In this document: one piece after another, positions 24,158 through 33,260 of the stretch
How the letters are laid out: every line of letters starts with the position of its first letter
Position numbering within the stretch: the first letter of the stretch is position 1
Origin: Rubrivivax sp. SCN 71-131
Lineage (GTDB): Bacteria > Pseudomonadota > Gammaproteobacteria > Burkholderiales > Burkholderiaceae_C
Direction: 5' to 3'
Assembly (NCBI GenBank): GCA_001724995.1
Contig: MEFD01000012.1
Span: 1 to 64,000, forward strand
Length of the DNA: 64,000 nucleotides
Made by a program: the position numbers and the translations under genes
The notes under the pieces: generated by a model
Seen by the model: only the letters and a program-made list of their open reading frames with translations
What the model was told of the DNA's origin: nothing
Databases searched by the model: none

Positions 24158-25785
24158 ACCTTCCTCCTGGCGTGCGCCCGTTGAAGAACGAATCCGGCAT
24201 CGAGGTCAAGCCCCTCTACACCGCCGAGGACCTGGAGGCCAGCGGCGGCGTGGCCATGCTCGGCCTGCCCGGCGAATACCCGTTCACGCGCGGCATCCAC
24301 CCGCTCATGTACCGCAAGCAGCCGTTCACGATGCGGCAGTACACGGGCTTCGGCAATGCCGCCGACACCAACCGCCGCTTCAAGTTCCTCATCGACAACG
24401 GGCAGACGGGGCTGAACGTCGCCTTCGATCTCTCGACGCAGTGCGGCCTGGACTCCGACGACCCGATGGCCGAGGGCGAGGTCGGGCGCGTCGGCATGGC
24501 GGTGGACACGCTGCGCGACTTCGAGATCGCCTTCGAGGGCATCGACCTCGACAAGATCACCGTCTCGCTGACCATCAACGGCTCGGCGGCGATCCTGATC
24601 GCGATGTATCTCGCGATGGCCGAGAAGCGCGGCTTCGACCTGAAGACGCTGCGCGGCACGGCGCAGAACGACATCCTGAAGGAGTTCGTCGGGCGGGGGA
24701 CGTGGATCTATCCCGTCGAGCCCTCGATCCGCCTGGTCGGCGACACCATCGAATACTGCGCCGAGCACGCGCCCAAGTACAGCCCGGTGTCGGTGTGCGG
24801 CTACCACATCCGCGAGTCCGGCGCGACGCCGACGCAGGAGATGGCGTTCGGCTTCTGCATCGCGCGCGCCTACGCCGACGAGGTCATCAAGCGCGGCGTG
24901 CCGGTGGACGAGTTCGCCGGCCGCCTGTCCTACAACTTCAACATCTTCGGCAACATCTTCGAGCAGGTCGCCAAGTTCCGCGCCGGCCGCGGCCTGTGGG
25001 CCAAGATCATGAAGGAGGAGTACGGCGCGCAGAAGCCCGGCTCGATGTGGCTGCGAATGATCGCCGGCGGCGGCGGCGGCGGCCTCACGCTCGAGCAACC
25101 CGAGAACAACATCGTGCGCGGCGCCTACTACGCGCTGCTGGCCGCACTCTCGGGCGCGCAGACGATGGCGCTGTGCTGCTACGACGAGGCCTACACCATC
25201 CCGAGCGAGTACGCGCAGCGCATCTCGCTGCGCACCATGCAGCTGCTCGTCGAGGAGATGGGCCTGGCCGAGACCGTGGATCCGCTGGGCGGCTCCTACT
25301 ACGTCGAGACCATGACCAACCAGATGCGCAGCGAGATGGAGCGCATCATCGCCGAGACCGATGCCGCGGGCGGTATCGTCAAGCTCATCGCCGACGGCAG
25401 CATCCAGTCGCGCGTCTCGGCGCAGGCCTACCGCATGACGCGCGCGATCGAGGGCGGCTCCTTCCCCAAGGTCGGCGTGAACCGCTACCGCAGCGACGAG
25501 GAGGAGCCCCGCCCGGTCGAGCTGCATCCCTACGACGCCACCGCGGCGCAGGCACAGGTGGACGCGCTGGCGCGCATCCGCGGCGAGCGCGACCGCGTCG
25601 CGGTCGAGCGCGCGCTGGTGCGCGTCACCGCCGACGCCAAGAGCGGCGCCAACCTGATGCCGGCCATCGTCGAGGCGGTGAAGGCCTACGCCACGGTGGG
25701 CGAGATCACGCAGCGCCTGGTCGGCGTCTTCGGACGCTACCGCGAGCCGGTGCGCTTCGACCACCGCGAGGAGCAGGCGGCATGA
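24154..25785 (+). CDS. B12-dependent acyl-CoA mutase large subunit
   Basis: 543-residue TIM-barrel catalytic subunit of an adenosylcobalamin mutase. The two specificity positions are Y63 (RQYTGFG) and R181 (FVGRGTW), exactly 118 residues apart as are Tyr89/Arg207 of methylmalonyl-CoA mutase; isobutyryl-CoA mutase has Phe/Gln and 2-hydroxyisobutyryl-CoA mutase Ile/Gln. A free carboxylate on the substrate is therefore expected. In context the reaction is (2-aminophenyl)succinyl-CoA to 2-aminobenzylmalonyl-CoA. No MeaB-type chaperone GTPase gene is adjacent. Housekeeping methylmalonyl-CoA mutase is usually longer, with its B12 domain fused. Likely the equivalent of IaaH. Confidence 0.85.
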   Translation: MNLPPGVRPLKNESGIEVKPLYTAEDLEASGGVAMLGLPGEYPFTRGIHPLMYRKQPFTMRQYTGFGNAADTNRRFKFLIDNGQTGLNVAFDLSTQCGLDSDDPMAEGEVGRVGMAVDTLRDFEIAFEGIDLDKITVSLTINGSAAILIAMYLAMAEKRGFDLKTLRGTAQNDILKEFVGRGTWIYPVEPSIRLVGDTIEYCAEHAPKYSPVSVCGYHIRESGATPTQEMAFGFCIARAYADEVIKRGVPVDEFAGRLSYNFNIFGNIFEQVAKFRAGRGLWAKIMKEEYGAQKPGSMWLRMIAGGGGGGLTLEQPENNIVRGAYYALLAALSGAQTMALCCYDEAYTIPSEYAQRISLRTMQLLVEEMGLAETVDPLGGSYYVETMTNQMRSEMERIIAETDAAGGIVKLIADGSIQSRVSAQAYRMTRAIEGGSFPKVGVNRYRSDEEEPRPVELHPYDATAAQAQVDALARIRGERDRVAVERALVRVTADAKSGANLMPAIVEAVKAYATVGEITQRLVGVFGRYREPVRFDHREEQAA

Positions 25786-26657
25786 CGATGGCGGCGATCC
25801 AGAAGGTGCTCGCGCCGACGCGGCTCGAGCAGGCGCTGGCGGCGCTGGCGCTGCCCGGCGGCGCGACCGTGCTCGCCGGCGGCACCGACCTCGCGCCACA
25901 GACCGAAGCCGGCGTGCGCAGCTACGCCGCGCGGCTGCTGAACATCCGCCGCGTCGAGGGACTCGGTGGCATCCAGAGCGCGGGGCAGGAGATCCGCATC
26001 GGCGCGACGACGACGGTCAACGAGATCCGCCGCAGCGCCCTGCTCGCCGCAGTCGCGCCGGTGCTGGTCGAGGCCGCCGAGCACTTCGCCAGCGAACAGA
26101 TCCGCAACGCGGCGACGCTCGGCGGCAACCTCTGCAATGCCTCGCCGGCCGGCGACATGAGCCCGCCGCTGCTGGTGCTGGACGCCGCGGTCGAGCTCGC
26201 GCACTGGCAGGACGACGCCGTGCAGACGCGGCGCGTGCCGCTGGAGCGCTTCTTCACCGGCCCCGGCAAGACCGTGAAGCGGCCCGAGGAGCTGCTGACC
26301 GCGGTCGTGTTCGAGCGGCCCGCGCCGGGCTTCGTCGCGCGCTTCCGCAAGTCCGGCCCGCGGCCCGCGCTCGAGATCTCCACCGTCTCGGTGGCGCTGG
26401 GCGCGCGCACCGAAGACGGCACCCTGCACGCGGTGCGCGTGGCCATGGGGTCGGTGGCCGCGACGCCGCTGCGCGCACGTCGCGTCGAGGCCGCACTCGA
26501 GGGCCGCGTGCCCGACGACGCCGCCATCGCCGCCGCCGTCGAGGCGGCGGCCGAAGACGCCAAGCCCATCGACGACGTGCGTGCCAGTGCCTGGTATCGC
26601 GGCCATCTCGTCCGGGTGTTCATCGAAGAGGTCCTGCATGATGTCCGTCGAGACTGA
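25782..26657 (+). CDS. Molybdenum hydroxylase, FAD-binding subunit
   Basis: 291-residue medium subunit of a xanthine-oxidase-family hydroxylase. FAD-site motifs are ATVLAGGTDLAP and the TLGGNLCNASPAGD loop, with a C-terminal CO-dehydrogenase-type flavoprotein domain ending SAWYRGHLVRVF. It passes electrons from the iron-sulfur subunit to the acceptor. No extra 4Fe-4S insertion like that of 4-hydroxybenzoyl-CoA reductase is visible. It starts at an ATGA overlap with the mutase and overlaps the next gene by 20 bases. Confidence 0.88.
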   Translation: MTMAAIQKVLAPTRLEQALAALALPGGATVLAGGTDLAPQTEAGVRSYAARLLNIRRVEGLGGIQSAGQEIRIGATTTVNEIRRSALLAAVAPVLVEAAEHFASEQIRNAATLGGNLCNASPAGDMSPPLLVLDAAVELAHWQDDAVQTRRVPLERFFTGPGKTVKRPEELLTAVVFERPAPGFVARFRKSGPRPALEISTVSVALGARTEDGTLHAVRVAMGSVAATPLRARRVEAALEGRVPDDAAIAAAVEAAAEDAKPIDDVRASAWYRGHLVRVFIEEVLHDVRRD

Positions 26658-27129
26658 GATCCGCTTCAAGCTCAATGGCCGCGAGGTCTGCCTGAAGGTG
26701 CCCGCGACGATGAAGACGCTGGCCATGCTGCGCGAGCGGCTCGACCTGACCGGCACCAAGTACGCCTGCGGCGAAGGCGAATGCGGCGCCTGCACGATCG
26801 AGGTCGACGGCAGGACGATCAACAGCTGCCTCATGTACGCCATCGACTGCGACGGGCGCGAGCTCGTGACCATCGAGGGGCTGCGCACGCCGCAGGGCCT
26901 GCACCCGGTGCAGCAGGCCTTCGTCGACCACGGCGCCGTGCAGTGCGGCTTCTGCATGCCGGGCATGATCGTGCAGGCCCGCTACCTGATCGAGAACAAC
27001 CCGGGGCTCACCCGGGAAGAGGCGCAGCGCGGCCTGGAGGGCAACCTGTGCCGCTGCACCGGCTACACCAAGGTGCTCGACGCGGTGCAGGCCGTGGCCG
27101 GCAAGGCCGGCTGCGGCGGTCACGGCTGA
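26638..27129 (+). CDS. Molybdenum hydroxylase, [2Fe-2S] subunit
   Basis: 163-residue small subunit carrying two [2Fe-2S] clusters. The plant-ferredoxin-type cluster uses CGEGECGACT with a further Cys in INSCLM, and the helical domain cluster uses QCGFCMPGM and NLCRCTGY. It relays electrons from the molybdenum site to FAD. ATG at 26638; a second ATG follows immediately and either could serve. Overlap with the FAD-subunit gene indicates coupled synthesis. Confidence 0.92.
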   Translation: MMSVETEIRFKLNGREVCLKVPATMKTLAMLRERLDLTGTKYACGEGECGACTIEVDGRTINSCLMYAIDCDGRELVTIEGLRTPQGLHPVQQAFVDHGAVQCGFCMPGMIVQARYLIENNPGLTREEAQRGLEGNLCRCTGYTKVLDAVQAVAGKAGCGGHG

Positions 27130-27180
27130 ACGCGCGGCAGGCCCTCGCCACCACCCCATCTTTCGCAGCAGGAACCCGCC

Positions 27181-29541
27181 ATGCAACCCAAGGCCAGCGA
27201 TTCACCCGCGGTGAAGACGACCCTCATCGGCCAGCGCGTCAAGAAGCCCGACGCCCCGGACAAGGCCACCGGCAAGACGCGCTACATCAACGACATGGTG
27301 CTGCCGCAGATGCTGATCGGCAAAGTGCTGTTCGCCGGCCGGCCGCACGCGCGCATCGTGCGCATCGACACCACGGCGGCCGCGCGGCTCCCCGGCGTGC
27401 ACGCCGTGCTGACCGGGGCGGACGCCGCCGGCCTGAAGTTCGGCTTCGTGCGCGACAACGTCGCCCTCAAGGACAAGGTGCGCTGCGAGCACGATGAAGT
27501 TGCCGCGGTCGCCGCCGAGACCGAGGAGATCGCCGGGCGGGCGCTGGCGCTGATCGAGGTCGAGTACGAGGACCTGCCGGGCGTGTTCACGCCCGAGGCC
27601 GGCGCCCGCAACGACGCGCCGCAGATCCACGACAGTTTCCCCGGCAACAAGAGCCTGCACTTCGAGTTCAGGCACGGCGACCTCGCCGCCGCCGAGGCGG
27701 CGTCCGACCTCATCGTCGACAACGTGTTCCGGCCGCACCACGTCACGCATTGCTGCATGGGCACGTCCTGCGCCATCGCCGACTTCGACCACAACGGCAA
27801 GCTGACGATCTGGACGCAGACCCAGTACCCCTACAACTACAAGATGGACCTCGCCCCGGCGCTGGGCATCGGGCCCGGCGACATCCGCGTCATCCAGCCG
27901 CCCGTGGGCGGCGCCTTCGGCTCCAAGCTCGACGTCTATCCCTACGAACCCATCGCCGCGCTGCTGGCGAAGAGGACCGGCCGGCCGGTGAAGGTCCTCT
28001 ACACGCGCGAGGAGGAGTTCAGGGCCGCGCCGACACGCCAGGCGGCGATCATCCACATGCGCACCGGCTGCACGCGCGACGGCGTGCTCACCTTCCGCAG
28101 CGCCGACGTGCTGCTGGACAACGGCGCCTACACCTCCTGGGGGCCGACGATCCCGGTGATCATGATGCGCACCACCTCGGGCCACTACCGCGTGCCGGTG
28201 GTCGACTTCCAGGCGCAGGCGATCTACACCAACAACCCCTACGCCGGCTCCTTCCGCGGCTACGGCAACGTGCAGACCACCTGGGCCACCGCGCAGCAGA
28301 TGGACATGCTCGCCGAGCAGGTCGACATGGACCCGCTCGACTTCCACCTGAAGAACGCGCAGGTCTCGGGCGAGACCACGCCGCAGAAGTCCTTCCTGCG
28401 CGAATGCGCGCTGGTCGAGTGCCTGCAGACGGCGGCCGACGCCAGCGACTACAGCCGGAAGCGCCGCGAGTACGCGGCGCTGCGCGCGGCACCCGGGCGC
28501 TACAAGAAGGGCATCGGCCTGGCGTCCTCGATCCACAACGCCGGCGGCGCCAAGATCCACAAGTCCGACGGCATCGGCACCATCCTCAAGGTGGACGACT
28601 ACGCGCGCGTCACGGTGATCACCGGAGCCTCCGAGATCGGCCAGGGCATCGACGCGGTGATCACGCTCATCGTCGCCGAAGAGCTGGGCGTGCCGGTGGA
28701 GCACGTCACCATCGTCAACAACGACTCCGACATCGCCCCCTGGGACGTCGGCGTGCACGCCTCGCGCACCACCTTCATCGCCGGCAACGGCACGCGCCGC
28801 GCCGCGTGCAAGGCCAAGGCGCAGATCCTCGCCGGGGCCGAGAAGCTGCTGGGCGAACCCGCCGCGGGCCTCGCCCTGCGCGGCGGTGCGGTCGTGCGCG
28901 AGCACGACGGCACGGAGATCATCAAGCTCGACCGCCTGTTGCGGCAGATGCACTTCCAGGCCGAGCCCGAGCTGGTGATGGTCACCGACTACTACGAACC
29001 GCGGAGCGAGCCCGAGGGCGCCAGGCATGTCTCGGACCACTCCGCGGCCTATTCGCACGCGGTGCACGTCGCCGAGATCACGGTCGACACGCTGACCGGC
29101 GAGATCAAGGTCGACAAGGTCACGGTGGCGCAGGACGTCGGACGCGTCATCAACCGCCTCGGGCTGGAAGGCCAGGTCGAGGGCGGGCTGGCCATCGGCC
29201 TGGGCTATGCGCTCAGCGAAGACATGCGCCTCGAGCGGGGCCGGCTGAAGAACGCCTGCTTCCGCGACTACAAGCTGATCACCGCGCCGGAGATGCCGCC
29301 GATCGACATGCACTTCATCGAGAGCCGATGCGCCGAGGGACCCTATGGCGCCAAGGGCATCTCGGAGCTGCCGACCATCGTCATCGCCCCGGCCGTGGCC
29401 AACGCGCTCCACAACGCCACCGGCGTGCGCATCTTCGATCCCCCGATGTCGCCCGAGAAGGTCGCCCGCGCGATCCACGACCAGCGCCAGCAGGCCGGTG
29501 CCGCAGCGCCAGCCGCGCAGAGGGAAGGCGCGACGGCTTGA
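27181..29541 (+). CDS. Molybdenum hydroxylase, Mo-cofactor subunit
   Basis: 786-residue catalytic subunit of the xanthine-oxidase superfamily. Seen: the early GKTRYINDM segment, GGAFGSK, the substrate-loop AGSFRGYGN, EIGQG, and the catalytic glutamate region GAKGISELP near the C-terminus. The loop is not the CO-dehydrogenase AYRCSFR type, so this is not CoxL despite the same M-S-L gene order. By synteny it hydroxylates indoleacetate at C2 with water as oxygen donor, giving 2-oxoindoleacetate. A MoaD-like gene follows six bases later. The protein has no twin-arginine signal, so the enzyme is cytoplasmic. Confidence 0.88.
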   Translation: MQPKASDSPAVKTTLIGQRVKKPDAPDKATGKTRYINDMVLPQMLIGKVLFAGRPHARIVRIDTTAAARLPGVHAVLTGADAAGLKFGFVRDNVALKDKVRCEHDEVAAVAAETEEIAGRALALIEVEYEDLPGVFTPEAGARNDAPQIHDSFPGNKSLHFEFRHGDLAAAEAASDLIVDNVFRPHHVTHCCMGTSCAIADFDHNGKLTIWTQTQYPYNYKMDLAPALGIGPGDIRVIQPPVGGAFGSKLDVYPYEPIAALLAKRTGRPVKVLYTREEEFRAAPTRQAAIIHMRTGCTRDGVLTFRSADVLLDNGAYTSWGPTIPVIMMRTTSGHYRVPVVDFQAQAIYTNNPYAGSFRGYGNVQTTWATAQQMDMLAEQVDMDPLDFHLKNAQVSGETTPQKSFLRECALVECLQTAADASDYSRKRREYAALRAAPGRYKKGIGLASSIHNAGGAKIHKSDGIGTILKVDDYARVTVITGASEIGQGIDAVITLIVAEELGVPVEHVTIVNNDSDIAPWDVGVHASRTTFIAGNGTRRAACKAKAQILAGAEKLLGEPAAGLALRGGAVVREHDGTEIIKLDRLLRQMHFQAEPELVMVTDYYEPRSEPEGARHVSDHSAAYSHAVHVAEITVDTLTGEIKVDKVTVAQDVGRVINRLGLEGQVEGGLAIGLGYALSEDMRLERGRLKNACFRDYKLITAPEMPPIDMHFIESRCAEGPYGAKGISELPTIVIAPAVANALHNATGVRIFDPPMSPEKVARAIHDQRQQAGAAAPAAQREGATA

Positions 29542-29547
29542 ACCCGC

Positions 29548-29799
29548 ATGAGGCTGAAGTACTTCGCCTGGCTTCGCAGCAGCATGGGTTGCGATGCGGA
29601 AGAGATCGCGCTGCCGAGCGAGGTCCGCACCGTGGGCCAGTTGCTGGACTGGCTGCCAACGCGGGGCGAGCGCTTCAGGAGCGCGTTCGAGTTCATCGAC
29701 GTCGTGCTGGTCTCGGTCAACTCCGAGTACGCGCATCGCGACCACCCCGTGCACGACGAGGACGAGGTCCTGCTGGTCCCGCCGATCGCCGGCGGGTGA
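29548..29799 (+). CDS. MoaD/ThiS-like sulfur carrier
   Basis: 83-residue ubiquitin-fold protein ending VPPIAGG. The terminal Gly-Gly is the thiocarboxylate site of MoaD (molybdopterin synthase small subunit) and ThiS. It starts RLKYFAWLRSSMG, the usual first strand of MoaD. Located between the molybdenum hydroxylase and CoA-transferase genes, it may be a dedicated sulfur carrier for the molybdenum cofactor or its sulfuration when the operon is induced. No moaE lies beside it, so it must borrow partners encoded elsewhere. Confidence 0.8.
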   Translation: MRLKYFAWLRSSMGCDAEEIALPSEVRTVGQLLDWLPTRGERFRSAFEFIDVVLVSVNSEYAHRDHPVHDEDEVLLVPPIAGG

Positions 29800-29832
29800 G
29801 GAGAAGCGCTTGAAGTCCGCAGGCCAGGCCGC

Positions 29833-31035
29833 ATGAAGCCACGTACCGTTCTCTCGCTCGAACAGGCGCTGTCGCTGCCCTATGCCACGCTGCGCTTCGC
29901 GCAGCTCGGCTGGCGCGTCATCCGCCTCGAGGCGACACCCAGCGGCGAGGGCCTGCCCGGCGACCCCAACCGCTACATCGGCAGCCGGCTGGAAGGCGAT
30001 CCGGCAGGCGACCGCCGCAGCTATTTCGTCGCGCCCAACGTCGGCAAGGAGGCGATCGCGCTCAACCTGAAGGACGCGCGCGGCCGTGCCTTGCTGCTGC
30101 GCCTGCTCGATGCGCTCGAGGTCGACGTCTTCTGCTGCAACACCGTGCCCTCGCGCTACGCCGCGCTGGGCATCGACGAGGCGACGCTGCGTGCGGCACG
30201 GCCCGGCCTCGTCTGGGCCGGCATCTCGGCGCAGGGCCCGCAGGTGCCGAACGCGCCGGGCTACGACCCGGTGCTGCAGGCCATGGCCGGCTACATGGAA
30301 CTGACCGGCGAGCGCGACGGCCCGCCGATGCTCACCGGCGTGCCGGTGATCGACCTCAAGGCCGGCGACGAGCTCTACGCCGGCGTCATGCGCGCGCTGC
30401 TCGAACGCGCCGAGACAGGCCAGGGCCAGGCAATCCACGTCTCGATGCTGCAGGCCGCGGCCTCCTGGCTCATCACCGTGCTGCCGCTCCTGGACTTCGG
30501 CTGCCGTCCCGAGGAGATCACGCGCGCCGGCAACGAGCACCGCAAGTTCATCCCGACCAACGTGTACGCCGCACGCGACGGCTACGTGTATCTGGCCATC
30601 GGCAGCGACGTGCAGTGGCGCCGCCTCACCGCCGACGAGGCCTTCGCATCGGTGGCCAACGACATGCGCCTGACCAACGAGGGCCGCCACGCCGAGCGCG
30701 CCGCGGTGCACCGCGACATGGCCGCGGTGATCGCCGCGATGAGCGTGGACGAGGCGCTGGCGCGCCTGCACGCGGCGACCATCCCCGCCACGCGCATCCA
30801 CGACATCCGCCAGGTGCAGGCGCTGCCGGTGCTCGCCGCCAAGCTCACCCACACGACTCTGCCCGACGGCCGCCGCGTGGCCATGCAGCCGATGGCCACC
30901 GACGTGCCCGGCGCGCGCAGCGAGCTGCCCTTCCCGCCCGGCTACGGTGCGCACACGCGCAGCGTGCTCGCCGAGGCGGGGCTGGCCGGCGCGGAGATCG
31001 ACGCGCTCGCCCAGGCGGGCGTGATCGCCGGATGA
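29833..31035 (+). CDS. iaaL: Class III CoA transferase, IaaL-like
   Basis: 400-residue CaiB/BaiF (class III) CoA transferase. The catalytic aspartate is D174 in [11 protein letters not shown], matching Asp169 of formyl-CoA transferase. The glycine-loop region and the C-terminal [15 protein letters not shown] are also typical. In Aromatoleum the syntenic IaaL moves CoA to phenylsuccinate, an analogue of (2-aminophenyl)succinate. That would create the substrate of the mutase encoded just upstream. The CoA donor cannot be read from sequence. The N-terminus is shorter than in many relatives but includes the expected first strand. Confidence 0.83.
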   Translation: MKPRTVLSLEQALSLPYATLRFAQLGWRVIRLEATPSGEGLPGDPNRYIGSRLEGDPAGDRRSYFVAPNVGKEAIALNLKDARGRALLLRLLDALEVDVFCCNTVPSRYAALGIDEATLRAARPGLVWAGISAQGPQVPNAPGYDPVLQAMAGYMELTGERDGPPMLTGVPVIDLKAGDELYAGVMRALLERAETGQGQAIHVSMLQAAASWLITVLPLLDFGCRPEEITRAGNEHRKFIPTNVYAARDGYVYLAIGSDVQWRRLTADEAFASVANDMRLTNEGRHAERAAVHRDMAAVIAAMSVDEALARLHAATIPATRIHDIRQVQALPVLAAKLTHTTLPDGRRVAMQPMATDVPGARSELPFPPGYGAHTRSVLAEAGLAGAEIDALAQAGVIAG

Positions 31036-31114
31036 AGCGCCTTTGCCCGCCTCGTCCGAGCCCGCCTCGCCGCTGCCCTCCTTCCCCCGTCCGCTCCCCC
31101 GCCGAGGTCCGACC

Positions 31115-33178
31115 GTGAACGCCTGCCCCGCCGCCGCCAATCCCCTGCTCGCAACCGTGCGCCGCGCCGCGCCGCGCCGCATCGGCGTCGTCGGCGCCGG
31201 CACCATCGGCCCGGACATCGCCTACTACCTGAAGTCGGCACTGCCGGCCCTCGAGCTGACCCTGCTCGACGTGCGCCAGCCCGCCATCGACGCTGCGCTG
31301 GCGCGCCTGCGCGGCTATGCGGACAAGGCCGTGGCCCGCGGCAAGATGAACGCCGAGGCCGCCGCCGCCACCTTGGCCGGGCTCACGGGCAGCACCGACT
31401 ACGACAGCCTCGCGGGCTGCGACTGGGTGCTCGAAGCGGCGACCGAGGACCTGGCGCTGAAGCGGCGCATCTTCGCCGACGTCGAGGCCCGCGTCGACGC
31501 GCAGACGGTGATCACCTCCAACACCAGCTCGCTGCCGGCGGCACGCATCTTCAGCGAGCTGAAGCACCCCGAGCGCGCCACGGTGACGCACTTCTTCGCG
31601 CCGGCCTGGCGCAACCCGGCGGTCGAGGTCATCGACTGGCCGGCGCTGGACCGCGAGCTGCTCGCCTGGCTGCGCCGCTTCTTCGCCGAGACCGGCAAGC
31701 TGCCGCTGGTGACGAAGGACGCCGTGTGCTTCATGCTCGACCGCGTGTTCGACAACTGGTGCAACGACGCCGCGTTGCTGCTGGATCGCGCGACCGCCGC
31801 GCAGATCGACAGCGTGGCCAGCGAGTTCGTGCACGCCGGTCCCTTCTTCGTGCTCAACCTCGCGCACGGCAACCCGATCATCATCGAGACCAACACGCTG
31901 CAGGCCGACGAGGAAGGCGGGCACTACCGCCCCGCGCCCATCTTCGCCTCGGTGCAGGAGTGGAAGACCCAGGCCCCCAGCCAGCGCGCACCGCTGACGC
32001 CCGCGCTCGCGGCGGACGTGCGCGAGCGGCTGCTGGGCGTGCTCTGGTCGCAGACGCTGGACATCCTCGACCGCGGCATCGGCTCGGCCGCCGACCTGGA
32101 CCTCGGCTGCCGCGTCGCGCTGGGCTTCAAGGCGGGGCCGCTGGAGCTGATGGAGCAGTGCGGCCACGAGGAGGCCACGCGCGTGCTGCAGCGCTACGCC
32201 AAGGAACGCCCGGGCATGCCGATGCCGCGGCGCGCCTTGTCCGCCTACCGGCCCGGCGAGCGGCACGTGCTGGTCGACCGCCTGCACGACCGCCTGGGCG
32301 ACGGCGGCGGCGACGTGGTCGTGATCACGCTGCGCCGGCCCGAGGCCCTGAACGCGCTGCACGACGCGATGACCGACGACATCCTGGACGTCATCCGCCG
32401 CCACGAGGACGATGCGACGGTCAGCGGCTTCGTCATCACCGGCTATGGCCAGAAGGCCTTCTGCGCCGGCGGCGACATCGGCCGCTTCCCGACGCTGCTG
32501 GGCAACGCCGAGGGCGCCGCGCAGTACGCGCGCGACTGCTCGCGCCTGCTCGTGCACCTGGACGCCGCGCCCAAGCCGGTCGTCGCCGCCATCCAGGGCA
32601 TGGCGCTGGGCGGCGGCTTCGAGCTGGCGATGCGCTGCCACGCGCTGGTGGCGCAGCGCCAGGCCTGGTTCCAGTTGCCCGAGGTGGCGCTGGGCATCCT
32701 GCCGGCCATCGGCGCGATGGCCATTCCCTTTCGCCGCTGGCCGCAGGCGGCGCCGATCTTCCAGCGCATGCTGACCACCGCCGAGCGGCTGCGCGCGGCC
32801 GATGCGCACGCCGCGGGCATCGTCGCCGAGCTGGCCGGGGATTTCGACGACCTCATCGAGCGCGCCTGCGCGCGCGTGCGCCTGCTGGCCAGCCAGGGTG
32901 AGCCGCCGCGGCCGGGAGAAGCCGCGGTCGCCCTGCCGCCGTTCGCGCCGCGGCCGGCCGACGGGCCCGTGCGTGCCGCCGACGGACGCGTGCTCTCGCC
33001 GACGGTCCTGGGCGTGATCGAGCAGGGCGTGCGCGAGGCCGCGGCCGCGACCTCGCTCAGCGCCGCACTCGAGACCGGCTACCGCGCCTTCGGCAAGGTG
33101 GCCTGCACCGCGGCCGCGCGCGAGGGCATCGAGGCCTTCCTCGCCCGCCGCGAGCCCGATTTCACGCGTACCGGCTGA
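31115..33178 (+). CDS. 3-Hydroxyacyl-CoA dehydrogenase/enoyl-CoA hydratase fusion
   Basis: 687-residue bifunctional beta-oxidation protein. The N-terminal half is the NAD-dependent dehydrogenase (Rossmann motif GAGTIG, G27-x-G-xx-G32; active region HFFAPAW); the C-terminal half from about residue 395 is a crotonase (FCAGGDIGRF and GMALGGGFELAM oxyanion loops, LPEVALG with the catalytic Glu). The order is the reverse of FadB/FadJ. It would hydrate 2-aminocinnamoyl-CoA and oxidise the 3-hydroxy product for the thiolase. GTG start has GAGG upstream. The described iaa cluster also contains a fusion of these two activities. Confidence 0.87.
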   Translation: MNACPAAANPLLATVRRAAPRRIGVVGAGTIGPDIAYYLKSALPALELTLLDVRQPAIDAALARLRGYADKAVARGKMNAEAAAATLAGLTGSTDYDSLAGCDWVLEAATEDLALKRRIFADVEARVDAQTVITSNTSSLPAARIFSELKHPERATVTHFFAPAWRNPAVEVIDWPALDRELLAWLRRFFAETGKLPLVTKDAVCFMLDRVFDNWCNDAALLLDRATAAQIDSVASEFVHAGPFFVLNLAHGNPIIIETNTLQADEEGGHYRPAPIFASVQEWKTQAPSQRAPLTPALAADVRERLLGVLWSQTLDILDRGIGSAADLDLGCRVALGFKAGPLELMEQCGHEEATRVLQRYAKERPGMPMPRRALSAYRPGERHVLVDRLHDRLGDGGGDVVVITLRRPEALNALHDAMTDDILDVIRRHEDDATVSGFVITGYGQKAFCAGGDIGRFPTLLGNAEGAAQYARDCSRLLVHLDAAPKPVVAAIQGMALGGGFELAMRCHALVAQRQAWFQLPEVALGILPAIGAMAIPFRRWPQAAPIFQRMLTTAERLRAADAHAAGIVAELAGDFDDLIERACARVRLLASQGEPPRPGEAAVALPPFAPRPADGPVRAADGRVLSPTVLGVIEQGVREAAAATSLSAALETGYRAFGKVACTAAAREGIEAFLARREPDFTRTG

Positions 33179-33202
33179 AGCGCGCCGGCCCCGGGGCGCT
33201 TC
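33177..33202 (+). terminator. Intercistronic hairpin before the TRAP genes
   Basis: GAAGCGC (33177-33183) pairs perfectly with GCGCTTC (33196-33202) around a 12-base GC-rich loop, starting at the stop codon of the dehydrogenase/hydratase gene. No T-run follows. It may stabilise or attenuate the message between the enzyme genes and the transporter genes. Confidence 0.35.
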
Positions 33203-33260
33203 ACCGCGAGCGCATCGATCCAAGACGCTTCGATTCGACGACAACTCCAGGAGACTCACG

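Noticed and set aside
24154..25785. 2-Hydroxyisobutyryl-CoA or isobutyryl-CoA mutase
   Set aside because: Those have Gln at the position that is Arg181 here, and Ile or Phe where this protein has Tyr63.
25782..29541. Aerobic carbon monoxide dehydrogenase (coxMSL gene order)
   Set aside because: The Mo subunit lacks the AYRCSFR or AYRGAGR loop, and the neighbours (B12 mutase, HyuAB, CoA transferase) fit indoleacetate oxidation.
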